Assembly: GCF_029767005.1 (NCBI RefSeq)
Contig: NZ_JARUQR010000003.1
Span: 1-64,000, forward strand
DNA from: Thiomicrorhabdus sp. ZW0627
GTDB lineage: Bacteria > Pseudomonadota > Gammaproteobacteria > Thiomicrospirales > Thiomicrospiraceae
Direction: 5' to 3'
Length of the DNA: 64,000 nucleotides
Made by a program: the position numbers and the translations under genes. How positions within the stretch are numbered: position 1 is the first letter of the stretch; every line of letters begins with the position of its first letter. Under the pieces are notes generated by a model. That model was not told where the DNA came from. It did no database searches and saw only the letters and a list, made by a program, of their open reading frames with translations. Below, one piece after another: positions 8,600 to 17,979 of the stretch.

Positions 8600-10650
8600 G
8601 GCTGAACCCCCGGAATTGGATGCGATTCTTCCTGAGCGGCCTGAAAACCTTCTTCACGTTCAAACAACTGTTTCAACAAAACCCCCTGCTCATCGTCGAT
8701 CTGCTGCAATTGATTTTCAAAAACCTGAGCACGTTGCAAACGCTGCTGTTGCGCCAAGATCGCAGACCCGGTCGCCGTCTGGGCACGCTGGTCGGCATTC
8801 AGTTTCGCCGTGCCCGACTGGGCATCAAAACGGTAATCCGTCATCTCACCGCTCTGCGGCAAAATCACCTTGTCTTCTCCACTGGAACCCTCGATATCCT
8901 GAGCACCGAAACCGGCATTTTCGGACGACATACTCGGTTTCTGTCCCCCGTAAAACGCTCCTTCGGAATCTCTGCCCTTGCCACCGCCGTCACCTTCATC
9001 CGGCTCTCCGGTTTTACCCGCATCCTCGAACTTCTTGCGCTGTAGAGCCAAAGCCAAATTCTGCTGCGCCTTGGTGTAATCCGGACGATACAAGATCGCC
9101 TGACGATAAGCTTCGATGGTTTGCGGAAGCAGATTCGCAAGATAATAGCTGTTGCCAAGATTAAACAATGCTTTCGCTCTTGACGCATCATCCGGCGCAC
9201 TCAAAGCCGCTTGTCTGAAATAAATCACCGCCGATTCCAGGTCACCCTCTTTATAGGCCGACGCACCGGCACCAAAGTAACCATCGTAACTTGTAATCCG
9301 ATCATAAAGGGAAGTTGCCAATTCATACTGTTGCGCCTGAAACGCCTCATAAGCGCGTTGTTCGATGCTCTTTTGCGACGACTCCGCAGCCTGCGCTTGA
9401 GGAATTGAGGCAATCGTTGAAAAGATAACTGCCAAACCGACCATAAATACAGGCACGATACTCTTCACCACGGCCTTATTTTCATTTTCGATTGTGCCTC
9501 GCGCCAATGTCAAAGGATAGAACGCCAGCAATAATGCCAACACACCCAACACCATAAACGGCTGGGCAAAATCCTGCCAAACCTGCTCACTGCTTGGCAG
9601 ACTACGGCTCTGTGCCGGCAAGGTCACTTCTTCCAACAAGCGGGACATAAACGCCTGATCAGACGAACCGTGCAAATAGACGCCGTTCAGGGTTTGTGCC
9701 CATTTTTTCAAAACCGCTTCTTCCAGACGGCTCTGCACCAACAGGCCATTCACATGCAAACGACCGCTCTTGTTCGTTTCATCCGGCAAACTACTCGGTG
9801 TCGGCTTACCGATTCCCACCCAAATGGTCTTAATATCGGTTTTACCGTTCTTGACGGACTGTGCCGCCGGCAAGTTCTGTATCGCTTCCGGTAACGTCTG
9901 CGGCTTCCAGAATGCCGGAGCGCCATTGCTCAGAACCACCATCACTTTGGCCTCACCGGCCGTCTGTTGAAGGTGGTTCAAGCCGAAAATTGTCGCCAAC
10001 TCCAGCCAACTACCGCGTGTAGGCAACATGTCGGGCTCCAACAGATTCAACGAATGCTGGAACAGATCGCGATCAAAACTTAACGGACTGACCAGATGCG
10101 GCTGTCCGGCAAAACCCATCAGTGCCACACGGTCGTTGGGCTGTAGGCTTCTGACCAATGTTTCCACCAACGATTTCGCTTGCAGGAAGCGGTTAGGATA
10201 GACATCCTCAGCAGTCATAGAATGCGAAAGATCCATCATCACCAAAACATCCACACCGGCACGGCTGGTTTGATCGGGGCTTGGCTGTAGGCTTCTAGGG
10301 CCCGCCAATGCAATAATCAGGCACAACCATCCAATAGTTAGCAGTCTGCTCGGGGAAACCAGGCCTTTCAACTTACGATAACCGCCAATCAACCCCTTAA
10401 TAACCGAATTAAAGCCAACAGGCCTGTTCAGATCAGATTGCATCGTCGCAGTATTTTTAACCGTCGGTTTCGCCTCCACCCACGGCCAAAGATGGGCGTC
10501 CGCATAACTTTGCTTTTGGGCTTTTACCCACCACCGTTTGAACAACCATAGAAGCAACGGCAACAATAGCGCCCACAACCATAAAGGTTCCCGCCATTGC
10601 AGACTGCCACTGAAAAGCGCCGACCAGAATGCCAACATCGTTTCCATCAT
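8593..10650 (-). CDS. batB: BatB/BatC-type VWA-TPR membrane protein, Bat operon copy 1
   Basis: 685 residues. N-terminal membrane helices (~22-40 and ~104-118) precede a VWA domain. Its metal-binding MIDAS motif is intact (D140-L-S-H-S), with SNG in place of the usual SDG later. After another membrane helix (~355-400) come TPR repeats (about 430-540: ALFNLGNSYYLANLLPQTIEAYRQAI) and a charged Gly/Gln-rich tail. The layout corresponds to a BatB-BatC fusion. The start overlaps the stop of the upstream VWA gene (ATGA), so translation is coupled. It is expected to work with the MoxR ATPase. Copy 10418-10427 of the dispersed palindrome lies inside it. Confidence 0.82.
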   Translation of the reverse strand: MMETMLAFWSALFSGSLQWREPLWLWALLLPLLLWLFKRWWVKAQKQSYADAHLWPWVEAKPTVKNTATMQSDLNRPVGFNSVIKGLIGGYRKLKGLVSPSRLLTIGWLCLIIALAGPRSLQPSPDQTSRAGVDVLVMMDLSHSMTAEDVYPNRFLQAKSLVETLVRSLQPNDRVALMGFAGQPHLVSPLSFDRDLFQHSLNLLEPDMLPTRGSWLELATIFGLNHLQQTAGEAKVMVVLSNGAPAFWKPQTLPEAIQNLPAAQSVKNGKTDIKTIWVGIGKPTPSSLPDETNKSGRLHVNGLLVQSRLEEAVLKKWAQTLNGVYLHGSSDQAFMSRLLEEVTLPAQSRSLPSSEQVWQDFAQPFMVLGVLALLLAFYPLTLARGTIENENKAVVKSIVPVFMVGLAVIFSTIASIPQAQAAESSQKSIEQRAYEAFQAQQYELATSLYDRITSYDGYFGAGASAYKEGDLESAVIYFRQAALSAPDDASRAKALFNLGNSYYLANLLPQTIEAYRQAILYRPDYTKAQQNLALALQRKKFEDAGKTGEPDEGDGGGKGRDSEGAFYGGQKPSMSSENAGFGAQDIEGSSGEDKVILPQSGEMTDYRFDAQSGTAKLNADQRAQTATGSAILAQQQRLQRAQVFENQLQQIDDEQGVLLKQLFEREEGFQAAQEESHPIPGVQPW
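10418..10427. repeat. ACAGGCCTGT dispersed palindrome, copy 2
   Basis: An exact 10-base core inside the VWA-TPR gene, extended to AACAGGCCTGTTC. There it encodes part of NRPVG, so the protein sequence tolerates it. Confidence 0.85.
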
Positions 10651-11804
10651 CGACCTCCCCCGGTTGCCGTTTCAGTTACCGGTCTCGTCATCTGAGGAGA
10701 GAACACGATACTCAACAGCAGATAAACCAACAGGCTGGCAACACCGACAAGCAATGGCCATTGATACAAAGGAATTTTGCGGGGCGGACTCGGAGGCGCT
10801 AAAAAAGGTACGCCTTCGGTCTGATCAATCGTGTGAAGCACCTTCTGCAGATCGTCACCACTGCCGATCTGATAATACTGGCCGTTGGTTTCTGCGGCAA
10901 TCCGTTTCAATGACTCCGATTCCAACGGCTGATAGATCAGTCCGGAATAAACACGCTGATCGGCTTCCTCGCCACTCGCACCCACACCGACGGTATAAAT
11001 CGGCACATTCATCATTTGAGCGTAATTGATCGCTTCGTCGACGTCGATCCGGCTCCGATGAGCTTGGCCATCACTGATCAACACCACAACACGCTTCAAA
11101 GTATCTTCATCCCCTTTCTGCATGCCCTTTTCTGTCTGCTTCAACGCCAAACCCAATGCTTCACCCAAAGCCTCGTCGGTACGTCCGGCCAAATAAGGCT
11201 TCAAGCGTTTAAGATTCAATCTTGCGGCAGTTTGATCGGAACTCAGCGGCATCAACGTATAGGCCTGCTGGGCATAGATGGTCAAACCGAAACGGTTTCC
11301 GGCCAAGCCGCCAATAAACTGGTCAAGCACCGACTTCACCACATTCATACGGGTATCCGAATGGCCGTTTACCTGATAATCCGGCAGCAGGAAGGACGCC
11401 GAACTTTCGATTACGAACACAATATCACGCACCGTCTTTTCTTGAGGTAAAGGGTCGGAAGGCTGCATTTTCTGGGGCTGGGCCAATGCCACGGCCAGAC
11501 TGACAATCACCAAACCGCGCAACAGTTGTAGAGCCAGCTTCAACCACGAAAACGCTGGTTTCGCTTTTGGCGAGATCTGACGGATACGGTTCTGTAAATG
11601 GATCAACGGGTGCCTGAAAACAAATTGGCGCTGCGCCTGCAACTGTTTCAAATCGTCTTCCGCCGACTGAATCGGTCCCAACGATACGAGTTGAAACAAC
11701 CACAATAGCGGCCACAACAAAATCAGCCACAACCAAACCGGTGTGACAAAATTATCGACGTCCAGATAAAGCGAACCAAGCAACGAAATGATCAAAGATT
11801 CCAT
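10647..11804 (-). CDS. batA: BatA-type VWA membrane protein, Bat operon copy 1
   Basis: 385 residues, with membrane helices at ~22-42 and ~95-110, a VWA domain (~127-330) and a C-terminal membrane helix (~345-370). The first MIDAS segment reads VIESSAS: the usual metal-binding Asp is Glu133. The second and third MIDAS elements (Thr in GRTDEALG and SDG) look normal. The paralogue at 41784-42800 keeps the Asp. Metal binding may therefore differ between the two operons. One base separates it from the upstream DUF4381 gene and it overlaps the next gene by 4 bases. Confidence 0.82.
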   Translation of the reverse strand: MESLIISLLGSLYLDVDNFVTPVWLWLILLWPLLWLFQLVSLGPIQSAEDDLKQLQAQRQFVFRHPLIHLQNRIRQISPKAKPAFSWLKLALQLLRGLVIVSLAVALAQPQKMQPSDPLPQEKTVRDIVFVIESSASFLLPDYQVNGHSDTRMNVVKSVLDQFIGGLAGNRFGLTIYAQQAYTLMPLSSDQTAARLNLKRLKPYLAGRTDEALGEALGLALKQTEKGMQKGDEDTLKRVVVLISDGQAHRSRIDVDEAINYAQMMNVPIYTVGVGASGEEADQRVYSGLIYQPLESESLKRIAAETNGQYYQIGSGDDLQKVLHTIDQTEGVPFLAPPSPPRKIPLYQWPLLVGVASLLVYLLLSIVFSPQMTRPVTETATGGGR

Positions 11805-11805
11805 G

Positions 11806-12306
11806 CTAACGGCCCTCTTCCTGCATTTCGGACTGAGCAGGCCTGTTCAGTTTCAAAACCGAACGGTTTCGCAACAGGGTTTGCGCCTGCTGAACAAGCT
11901 CCTGGTAAGTTTCACGTGAAACATCCTGTTGCGAAAAGCCCAAATGGTTCAAGCGTTCCATAAACGCCGTCATTTCGTCAGCTTCGGCCTTAGATCGCGG
12001 CACCCGCTCCTGCAAACGTCTGGACCATCCATATAGCTGCCAAATCCGATCCTTAGCAACAGTTGATTCGCTGCCCATCAGTGTCGTCTTTTGCAGTTTC
12101 TGCAACTGCAATGACAGCTGAACCGGCGCATAAAAGCGTCGCCCCAACAGCAGCAACGCAACAATCAGCGCCAAAGCCAGCAGACTCCAGCCAAGCACGG
12201 AAATCCAGAACGCCCAATCTACACCCGGAGGCGTCGGCAGCTCAATATCCTGCAACGACAGGCCGTCAACAATCGTGTCGGACGTATTCACGCTTGATTC
12301 AGCCAT
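11806..12306 (-). CDS. DUF4381 membrane protein, Bat operon copy 1
   Basis: 166 residues. One transmembrane helix at ~30-52 follows a short segment (IELPTPPGVDWAFW) shared with its paralogue at 41278 (IHLPDPIGWWPLAFSW). The rest is cytoplasmic and helical. DUF4381 proteins sit between the DUF58 and VWA genes in Bat operons; no biochemical role is known. It overlaps the upstream DUF58 gene by 8 bases. A parS-like site lies within the coding sequence. Confidence 0.78.
   Translation of the reverse strand: MAESSVNTSDTIVDGLSLQDIELPTPPGVDWAFWISVLGWSLLALALIVALLLLGRRFYAPVQLSLQLQKLQKTTLMGSESTVAKDRIWQLYGWSRRLQERVPRSKAEADEMTAFMERLNHLGFSQQDVSRETYQELVQQAQTLLRNRSVLKLNRPAQSEMQEEGR
11835..11848. repeat. ACAGGCCTGT-like palindrome, copy 3 (one change)
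   Basis: GAGCAGGCCTGTTC followed by AGTTTCAAAA. The core has G for A at its first base but the full consensus flank. It lies at the 3' end of the DUF4381 gene. Confidence 0.7.
11908..11923. other. parS: parS-like ParB-binding site 1
   Basis: AGTTTCACGTGAAACA matches 15 of 16 bases of the bacterial parS consensus TGTTTCACGTGAAACA. It lies inside the DUF4381 gene, where it reads VSRET on the coding strand. The protein frame differs from that at the other coding parS sites, so the DNA rather than the protein is what recurs. Confidence 0.85.
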
Positions 12307-13288
12307 TAACGCCCTCCATCTGCTCTGCCAGTTTGCTCAAAGGTTCATGTGCCAACAACGTCGTCACCACCGTACCGGATTGTTTCAATCGATTTTCCAG
12401 TGTCTGAAAATAACTTTCCGCCCAAACCCGATATTCTTCGGCCTGCTGGCGTCCCTGCAAACTGAACACTTCTGCTGTGGAAACCGACTGCAAACGCAGC
12501 CCTTCCCTACTTGGCAACTCTCGTTCCGCTACGTCTTCTATGAACACGGCTTTAACTCTCGCAAGTGCTTGCAATGCCGTCAGAATGGTCATGGTTTTCG
12601 AATCCACATCGTGAAAATCACTGATAATAATCACCCGCGAACCAGGCTGGATACGCTGAGTGACTTCCAATAGAACATCGTTAAGATTTGGTTCCTGCCT
12701 TTTCTGAGATTGAGGCGGGCAAGGCTGGGAAAAGATTTCCATTAAATGCTCGAAGGTACCACGGCCTTCGAAAGTCGGGGTCGCCTGCAAGTCTTCAGCG
12801 AGACGGGCACCCTCGACCGGAATTCCCGACTGCTGAGCCATCCAAAGATAATATCCGGCTGCACGCAAAGCCTGCTCGGCCTTGAGACGGGTTTTGGTGC
12901 CAAAACGCATACTTTGGCGCTGATCGACCAGAATGAACCAGTTCTCCTGACGCTCTTCCTGAAACAGTTTGGTGTAGGCCTGACCGGTACGCGCCATCAG
13001 GCGCCAGTTGATACGACGGATTTCATCGCCTAACTGATAAGGACGGCTCTCTTCATACTCCAGACCCGCACCCATAAAACGGCTGGTTTGCTCACCTTGC
13101 CGTAATGCCTCGCTCTGACGCGGGTTTCTGGACAGGCGAACCGCCATATGCGAAACCTCTTCCGCCAAGGCGTGAATCTGGTCGGCGGACAGCAACGGCT
13201 GCTGCACCCGCTTGCCGGCGTCGACAGACGACTCCAACTGCTTGAACAGACCCTGTAAGCCCACTTTGACTAAACGTATTACTGACAT
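12299..13288 (-). CDS. DUF58 protein, Bat operon copy 1
   Basis: 329 residues from ATG 13288, which has GTGGA upstream; a TTG 8 codons earlier is less likely. It shows the DUF58 signature SRPYQLGDEIRRINWRLMAR followed by a VWA-like fold (WFILVDQRQSMRF). No membrane helix is present, so it is cytoplasmic or membrane-associated. DUF58 proteins accompany MoxR ATPases almost everywhere and probably link the ATPase to the membrane VWA proteins. It starts 34 bases after the moxR stop and overlaps the DUF4381 gene. Confidence 0.83.
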   Translation of the reverse strand: MSVIRLVKVGLQGLFKQLESSVDAGKRVQQPLLSADQIHALAEEVSHMAVRLSRNPRQSEALRQGEQTSRFMGAGLEYEESRPYQLGDEIRRINWRLMARTGQAYTKLFQEERQENWFILVDQRQSMRFGTKTRLKAEQALRAAGYYLWMAQQSGIPVEGARLAEDLQATPTFEGRGTFEHLMEIFSQPCPPQSQKRQEPNLNDVLLEVTQRIQPGSRVIIISDFHDVDSKTMTILTALQALARVKAVFIEDVAERELPSREGLRLQSVSTAEVFSLQGRQQAEEYRVWAESYFQTLENRLKQSGTVVTTLLAHEPLSKLAEQMEGVNG

Positions 13289-13322
13289 GTTTCCACGTAA
13301 TCCAATCGTCAATCCGCCGCGA

Positions 13323-14303
13323 TCAAGCGTCGGCTTCGGTTAAAGGCACTGGAACCAAATCGATGATTTTCTCGATGATCGAATCCGCCGTCCACTGCTG
13401 GGCACGCCCACTGAAGCTCACAATCAAACGGTGGCGTAATACATCCGGCAGTAACTTGATAACATCGTCCGGGGTAACGAATTCGCGATCCTGTAGCCAG
13501 GCGTAAGCACTGGCGGCATGCAACAAGGCGATCGATGCACGTGGCGACGCCCCCACATCCAACACGCCCGCCAATTCCGGATCCAATTCGCCCAGTTTTC
13601 GAGTGGCGTTGATCAACGCTACCATATACTTTTCGACCGGTTCGGACACAAATTGTTCCGCAATGGCGCGACGTGCATGTAAGACGTTTTCCGGAGTAAG
13701 GAAGGCACCCGGCTGTTCCTGGTCTTCACCAAAGTGATGAGCACGGTCACGTCGAAGGATTTCCAACTCTTCGGTTTCGTCCGGATAGTCCAACACGACA
13801 TGCAGCATAAAACGGTCAAGCTGTGCTTCCGGCAACGGATAGGTACCGCTCTGTTCCAACGGGTTCTGGGTCGCCATGACCAAAAACATCTCCGGCAAAG
13901 GGCGCGTATGTCCTCCGGCGGTCACCTGCTTCTCGGCCATCGCTTCCAACAGAGCCGACTGTACTTTCGGCGGTGCGCGGTTGATTTCGTCAGCCAATAC
14001 GATTTCATTGAAAATCGGTCCTTTGACGAAACTCAACTGCCCGGTGTTAACGTCCAAAACCTCGGAACCCATTACATCGCCCGGCATCAGATCCGGTGTG
14101 AACTGGATACGCTGAAAGCTAGCGTGAACGCCTTTTGACAATGCCTTAACGGCCGTGGTTTTCGCCAACCCCGGAGGTCCTTCCAACAGAATATGCCCGC
14201 CCGTCAACAAGCCTATGATCATCTTATCCAACAAGGCTTCCTGACCGACAATCACCTTTTGCAAATGTTGTTTCAGTGCGTGAAATTCTGTTTGTGTCGA
14301 CAT
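13323..14303 (-). CDS. moxR: MoxR-family AAA+ ATPase, Bat operon copy 1
   Basis: 326 residues from ATG 14303 (AGGA 8 bases upstream). Walker A is GPPGLAKT at 42-49 and Walker B with the MoxR signature is LADEINRAP near 103-111. The sensor 1 region follows (MATQNPLEQSGTYPLPEAQLDRF, quoted in part: MATQNPLEQ). This is a cytoplasmic ATPase thought to remodel or activate partner VWA proteins. It is the first gene of the operon, with a ~100-base AT-rich leader upstream and no clear promoter by eye. A close paralogue is at 39298. Confidence 0.92.
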   Translation of the reverse strand: MSTQTEFHALKQHLQKVIVGQEALLDKMIIGLLTGGHILLEGPPGLAKTTAVKALSKGVHASFQRIQFTPDLMPGDVMGSEVLDVNTGQLSFVKGPIFNEIVLADEINRAPPKVQSALLEAMAEKQVTAGGHTRPLPEMFLVMATQNPLEQSGTYPLPEAQLDRFMLHVVLDYPDETEELEILRRDRAHHFGEDQEQPGAFLTPENVLHARRAIAEQFVSEPVEKYMVALINATRKLGELDPELAGVLDVGASPRASIALLHAASAYAWLQDREFVTPDDVIKLLPDVLRHRLIVSFSGRAQQWTADSIIEKIIDLVPVPLTEADA

Positions 14304-14406
14304 ATTCAATTCCTATGCAATCCCTATCATTAGGTAATTTTTCTTAGTGCCGTATTATGGCATATTTCTTTTTAATTGTTTTCGCCCTAAATGGGGAAAA
14401 ATTGCG

Positions 14407-17097
14407 TCAGAAGGCTTTTGCCCCACTCCGCCACTTAGCTCGTTGCCGTGCCTTGTACCACTCATGATTCAACACCAGCAGAATCGGGAAAGGCAACAGT
14501 AGCCACAAATTCTCAAGAGGCACCGTCGCGGTATTGAAGACCGTCTGCACCGCCGGCACATAAAGTACCGCCAAAATGAACAGCGCTTCCGCCGCCACCC
14601 CGAACCAAATCATCTTATTGATCGTCGTGACCTGCCAAATTCCGCCCTCCCAAGAGCGCAAAGTGAAAACGTTAGCCATCTGACAAGTAATCGCTCCCAA
14701 CAGGGTCATTGTCATCGCCTGACGGTGGAATTCCGGATCGATCGATAAATCACCATAGTTCCAACCGTTGAGGAACAGGAATCCCAAAAAGGCGAACATC
14801 GCCGCCATTCCTTCAAACACGCCGTTCATGAAATAACCGCGTTTGAAAACCTCCCAGTCGAGAATCTTCTCCTTCCGGCTCATTGGCGGTCGTTGCATGA
14901 TGTGCTTTTCGGGCTTCTCCGACCCCAACCCCAGACCCGGCAACTGATCCGAACCCAAATCAATCAAGAGAATCTGAATCACCGAAAGCGGCATCGGTAT
15001 CTTCAAGAAAAACTGCAATACATAAGGCACGATTTCCGGCACGTTCGAACTGAGGATGTAGGTAGTCAGCTTCTTGATGTTGAAGTACACCGTACGCCCT
15101 TCCTCAACCGCCGCCACGATCGACTTAAAGTTATCGTCCAGCAGAATCATGTCGGCCGCCTCTTTGGCCACATCGGTTCCCGACCCCATCGCAATCCCGA
15201 TATCCGCCTGCTTCAACGCCGGAGAGTCGTTAACACCATCTCCGGTCATCGCCACCACTTCACCATTGGCCTGCAACAGTCTGGCGATGCGCAGTTTCTG
15301 AGCTGACGCCATCCGTGCAAACAACAGGTGTTTATGCTTCAGCTTAGTTTTCAAAGCCGTATTCGACAGACTGTCCAGTTCCTGCCCGGTGATCGCTTCA
15401 TCCACCCGCAAACCGATGTTTTCAGCAATCGCCTTGGCGGTCACCGGATTGTCCCCGGTGATCATCGTCACCTTGATGTGCGCCGAATAACATTCGGAAA
15501 TCGCCTGCTTAATATCTTTTCTCGGCGGATCGATCATGCCGACCAAACCCAGAAAAGTCAGATCTTCTTCGCCGTCACCCGATTTCACCGCTACCGCCAG
15601 AACCCGGTACGCCTTTTCCGCCAGCATCCTGTTCCGGTTTTCGATGTCCTCCCTACGTTCATCGGTCAGCGTTTCAATGGATTCGGCCTGTATCTGGGAA
15701 CACAAGGGCAACACACTTTCTAACGCCCCCTTGACGAATAGGAGGGATTCATCCCCCTGCTTCACCAGGGTCGACATCATCTTGCGCTCGGTGGAAAAGG
15801 CGTATTCCTTGACCTTTTCAAACCCGTCAAGATCGGTAATCTCTGCAACTTTTCGCGCGGCCACAAGCAAAGCCGCTTCGGTCGGATCCCCAGTCACCTT
15901 TCTTTCAACCGGATCGACCGAAGCGTGGGTGTTCACCGCCGCCACCGTCAAAAACTGCTGCAACCGTTGAGTGCTTTGCTCCGAGGCGCGTCTTTCGAAA
16001 CGGCATTCGCCAGAACCGAAATAACCGCTACCAGTGATTCCGATTTCACTGCCGTCGGCCAAGTGAATCAGCTTGGCGGTGATCTCATTCTGGGTCAGGG
16101 TTCCGGTCTTATCGGTACAGATCACCGTTGCCGACCCCAATGTCTGAACCGAATTCAAATTCTTGATCAGTGCCTGGCGTTTCGCCATGCGCTGAGAGGC
16201 CAGCGACAACGATAAGGTGATTGTTGGCAACAAACCTTCCGGCACGTTCGCTACTATCAGCGACAAGGCAAAAATTGCTGAAATCAGCAGGCCTCGGTCC
16301 GAAAACCATCCGAGAAAAAAGAACACCAATCCCGCCGCCAGCGCCAACAGGGTCAGCACCGTGGTCATATGACGGATCTCTTTTTCGATCGGTGTCTGGA
16401 TCGTGACCACTTCCGCCGTCATTCGGGCAATCTTACCGAATTCGGTCGCATCTCCCGTGGTCACCACCACCGCATAACCATTACCGTTGGTAATCGACGA
16501 GCCGGCGAACACCATGTTTTTTGCATCCAGCTCACGCTTGGCGTCCCCGGAATCCATCCGGCGTGCGGACGGCGTGGATTCACCGTTTAATACCGAAAGG
16601 TTCAAATAGACATCGTTGGCACTGAGAAGAATCGCGTCCGCAGCGACCTTATCCCCTTCTTCCAGCAACAGTATGTCTCCGGGAACGATCTCGCTGGCGT
16701 CCACCGTATGCACCTGACCTTCACGGATAACCTTGGCTTCGGACTTCACCAGTTTCAGCAAAGCTTCCATCGCTTTGTCGGCCTTGAACTTTTGCCAGAA
16801 GGTAAAGGTAGCGTTCAAGAAAACCGCACAGAATATTGCATAGGCCAAAATATCGTTGCCTTCACCGGGCTGAAAATGATCTGCGATCAGCGCCAGTACC
16901 GCCGCAACTTCCAACAGAATCGGGAAGAAGGAAATGTATTCCTTCAGATACTCGATCCGGTAATCCTTCTTAGCCTTCTGTTTGATCCGGTTCGGCCCAA
17001 AGGCTTCCAAACGCCGCATCACTTCCGCATGTGACAGCCCGGTCTCACTGGTTTTCAGTGATTTTAATACCGCTTCGGGCGTCTGTTGGAACAACAC
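14407..17097 (-). CDS. P2-type cation-transporting ATPase
   Basis: 896 residues. Key parts: the actuator-domain motif NGES (171-174, normally TGES), PEGL in TM4 (286-289, the hallmark of Ca2+/Na+-type P2 ATPases), the phosphorylated Asp329 in DKTGTLT, the hinge GDGVNDSPALKQADIG, and a C-terminal six-helix membrane region. The ion cannot be read with certainty; Ca2+, Na+ or Mg2+ are all possible. The start is GTG 17097, with GGAAGG 9 bases upstream inside the preceding gene. Only 2 bases separate it from the universal-stress gene, so the two are translated together. Confidence 0.87.
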   Translation of the reverse strand: MLFQQTPEAVLKSLKTSETGLSHAEVMRRLEAFGPNRIKQKAKKDYRIEYLKEYISFFPILLEVAAVLALIADHFQPGEGNDILAYAIFCAVFLNATFTFWQKFKADKAMEALLKLVKSEAKVIREGQVHTVDASEIVPGDILLLEEGDKVAADAILLSANDVYLNLSVLNGESTPSARRMDSGDAKRELDAKNMVFAGSSITNGNGYAVVVTTGDATEFGKIARMTAEVVTIQTPIEKEIRHMTTVLTLLALAAGLVFFFLGWFSDRGLLISAIFALSLIVANVPEGLLPTITLSLSLASQRMAKRQALIKNLNSVQTLGSATVICTDKTGTLTQNEITAKLIHLADGSEIGITGSGYFGSGECRFERRASEQSTQRLQQFLTVAAVNTHASVDPVERKVTGDPTEAALLVAARKVAEITDLDGFEKVKEYAFSTERKMMSTLVKQGDESLLFVKGALESVLPLCSQIQAESIETLTDERREDIENRNRMLAEKAYRVLAVAVKSGDGEEDLTFLGLVGMIDPPRKDIKQAISECYSAHIKVTMITGDNPVTAKAIAENIGLRVDEAITGQELDSLSNTALKTKLKHKHLLFARMASAQKLRIARLLQANGEVVAMTGDGVNDSPALKQADIGIAMGSGTDVAKEAADMILLDDNFKSIVAAVEEGRTVYFNIKKLTTYILSSNVPEIVPYVLQFFLKIPMPLSVIQILLIDLGSDQLPGLGLGSEKPEKHIMQRPPMSRKEKILDWEVFKRGYFMNGVFEGMAAMFAFLGFLFLNGWNYGDLSIDPEFHRQAMTMTLLGAITCQMANVFTLRSWEGGIWQVTTINKMIWFGVAAEALFILAVLYVPAVQTVFNTATVPLENLWLLLPFPILLVLNHEWYKARQRAKWRSGAKAF

Positions 17098-17099
17098 GA

Positions 17100-17861
17100 C
17101 TATGCCTTCCAGGGGTAGAAGATGATGCTGTTGATCGACGATTCATCGGTCAAATGATTCAACATCCTCTGCGTATAGGCATTAGCGTCGTAGATTGCCA
17201 AATCCAGATCGTTAGCAATCAAATAATTGTTCATCTCCTCCGGGTCGACCGGTTGCAGGGTGTTAACCACTTCAACGTTCTGATTCAACATCTTGGCGAT
17301 CTGAACAAACGGAGCGGCTTCGTACTTCAATCCCGATTTGGTCGAAGCCTTGAAGGCCGAACGGCTATTCTGAAGATAAAGTTTTCCGAGCGAATCGCCG
17401 TCGTTCAGCAATCCCAGCCACAAAAGGTAGGCATGAGGATTGATCGCCTTGCCGGCCGCCAACATCACCCGGTGATAAGAACGAACCTGAGGGACATTCT
17501 TCACTTTCACCACCGCAAGCGCCGTTTCCAATCCCGCCCCCACGATCTTCTCACTGAAAGAGTGGCTTTTGGAGAGCTTCCGCGTTGCGCAAAACAGAGT
17601 ATCGATCGCATACAGCTGTACGAAATGTTTCAACTGCGTCAGCATGTCGCCTTGCAGGATCACGGTTTCGACCGTCACATCTACCGCATCCGCCAACTCC
17701 TTTAAGGAAGCGACCGACAAATGCAACTTTTCCACCGACTCCTCACCGTTGTCGATAAACAATAACGTCAAGGGCAACTTCACCGAGCGGGCGTAATCGA
17801 TGGCATACAAACTGGCTGCTTCGGAAAGCAGGGAACCATTCACTAAAGAGACGACGCGCAT
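17100..17861 (-). CDS. Universal stress (UspA-like) protein coupled to the P-type ATPase
   Basis: 253 residues from ATG 17861 (AAGGG upstream); a GTG three codons earlier is possible. The first ~140 residues show the UspA nucleotide-binding alpha/beta pattern (MRVVSLVNGSLLSEAASLYAIDYAR). The second half is a more diverged repeat of the fold, as in tandem Usp proteins. Its stop lies 2 bases before the ATPase start, so it may sense nucleotides or stress for the transporter; that is inferred from position only. A ~100-base leader separates it from the MFS gene. Confidence 0.7.
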   Translation of the reverse strand: MRVVSLVNGSLLSEAASLYAIDYARSVKLPLTLLFIDNGEESVEKLHLSVASLKELADAVDVTVETVILQGDMLTQLKHFVQLYAIDTLFCATRKLSKSHSFSEKIVGAGLETALAVVKVKNVPQVRSYHRVMLAAGKAINPHAYLLWLGLLNDGDSLGKLYLQNSRSAFKASTKSGLKYEAAPFVQIAKMLNQNVEVVNTLQPVDPEEMNNYLIANDLDLAIYDANAYTQRMLNHLTDESSINSIIFYPWKA

Positions 17862-17979
17862 AAACTTCACCCTTTCAGAAATAAGGTTAGAAGGTTTATC
17901 TTACTGCAAAAATTTCAACATCAACAGTGACATAACCATGACGAATGAAAATCCCTTCGCAACCGCCTTTTCTATACGC

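Noticed and set aside
8481-9164. 227-codon plus-strand ORF across the batD/batB junction
   Set aside because: Antisense to two overlapping Bat genes; Arg/Pro/His-rich nonsense composition and no ribosome site.
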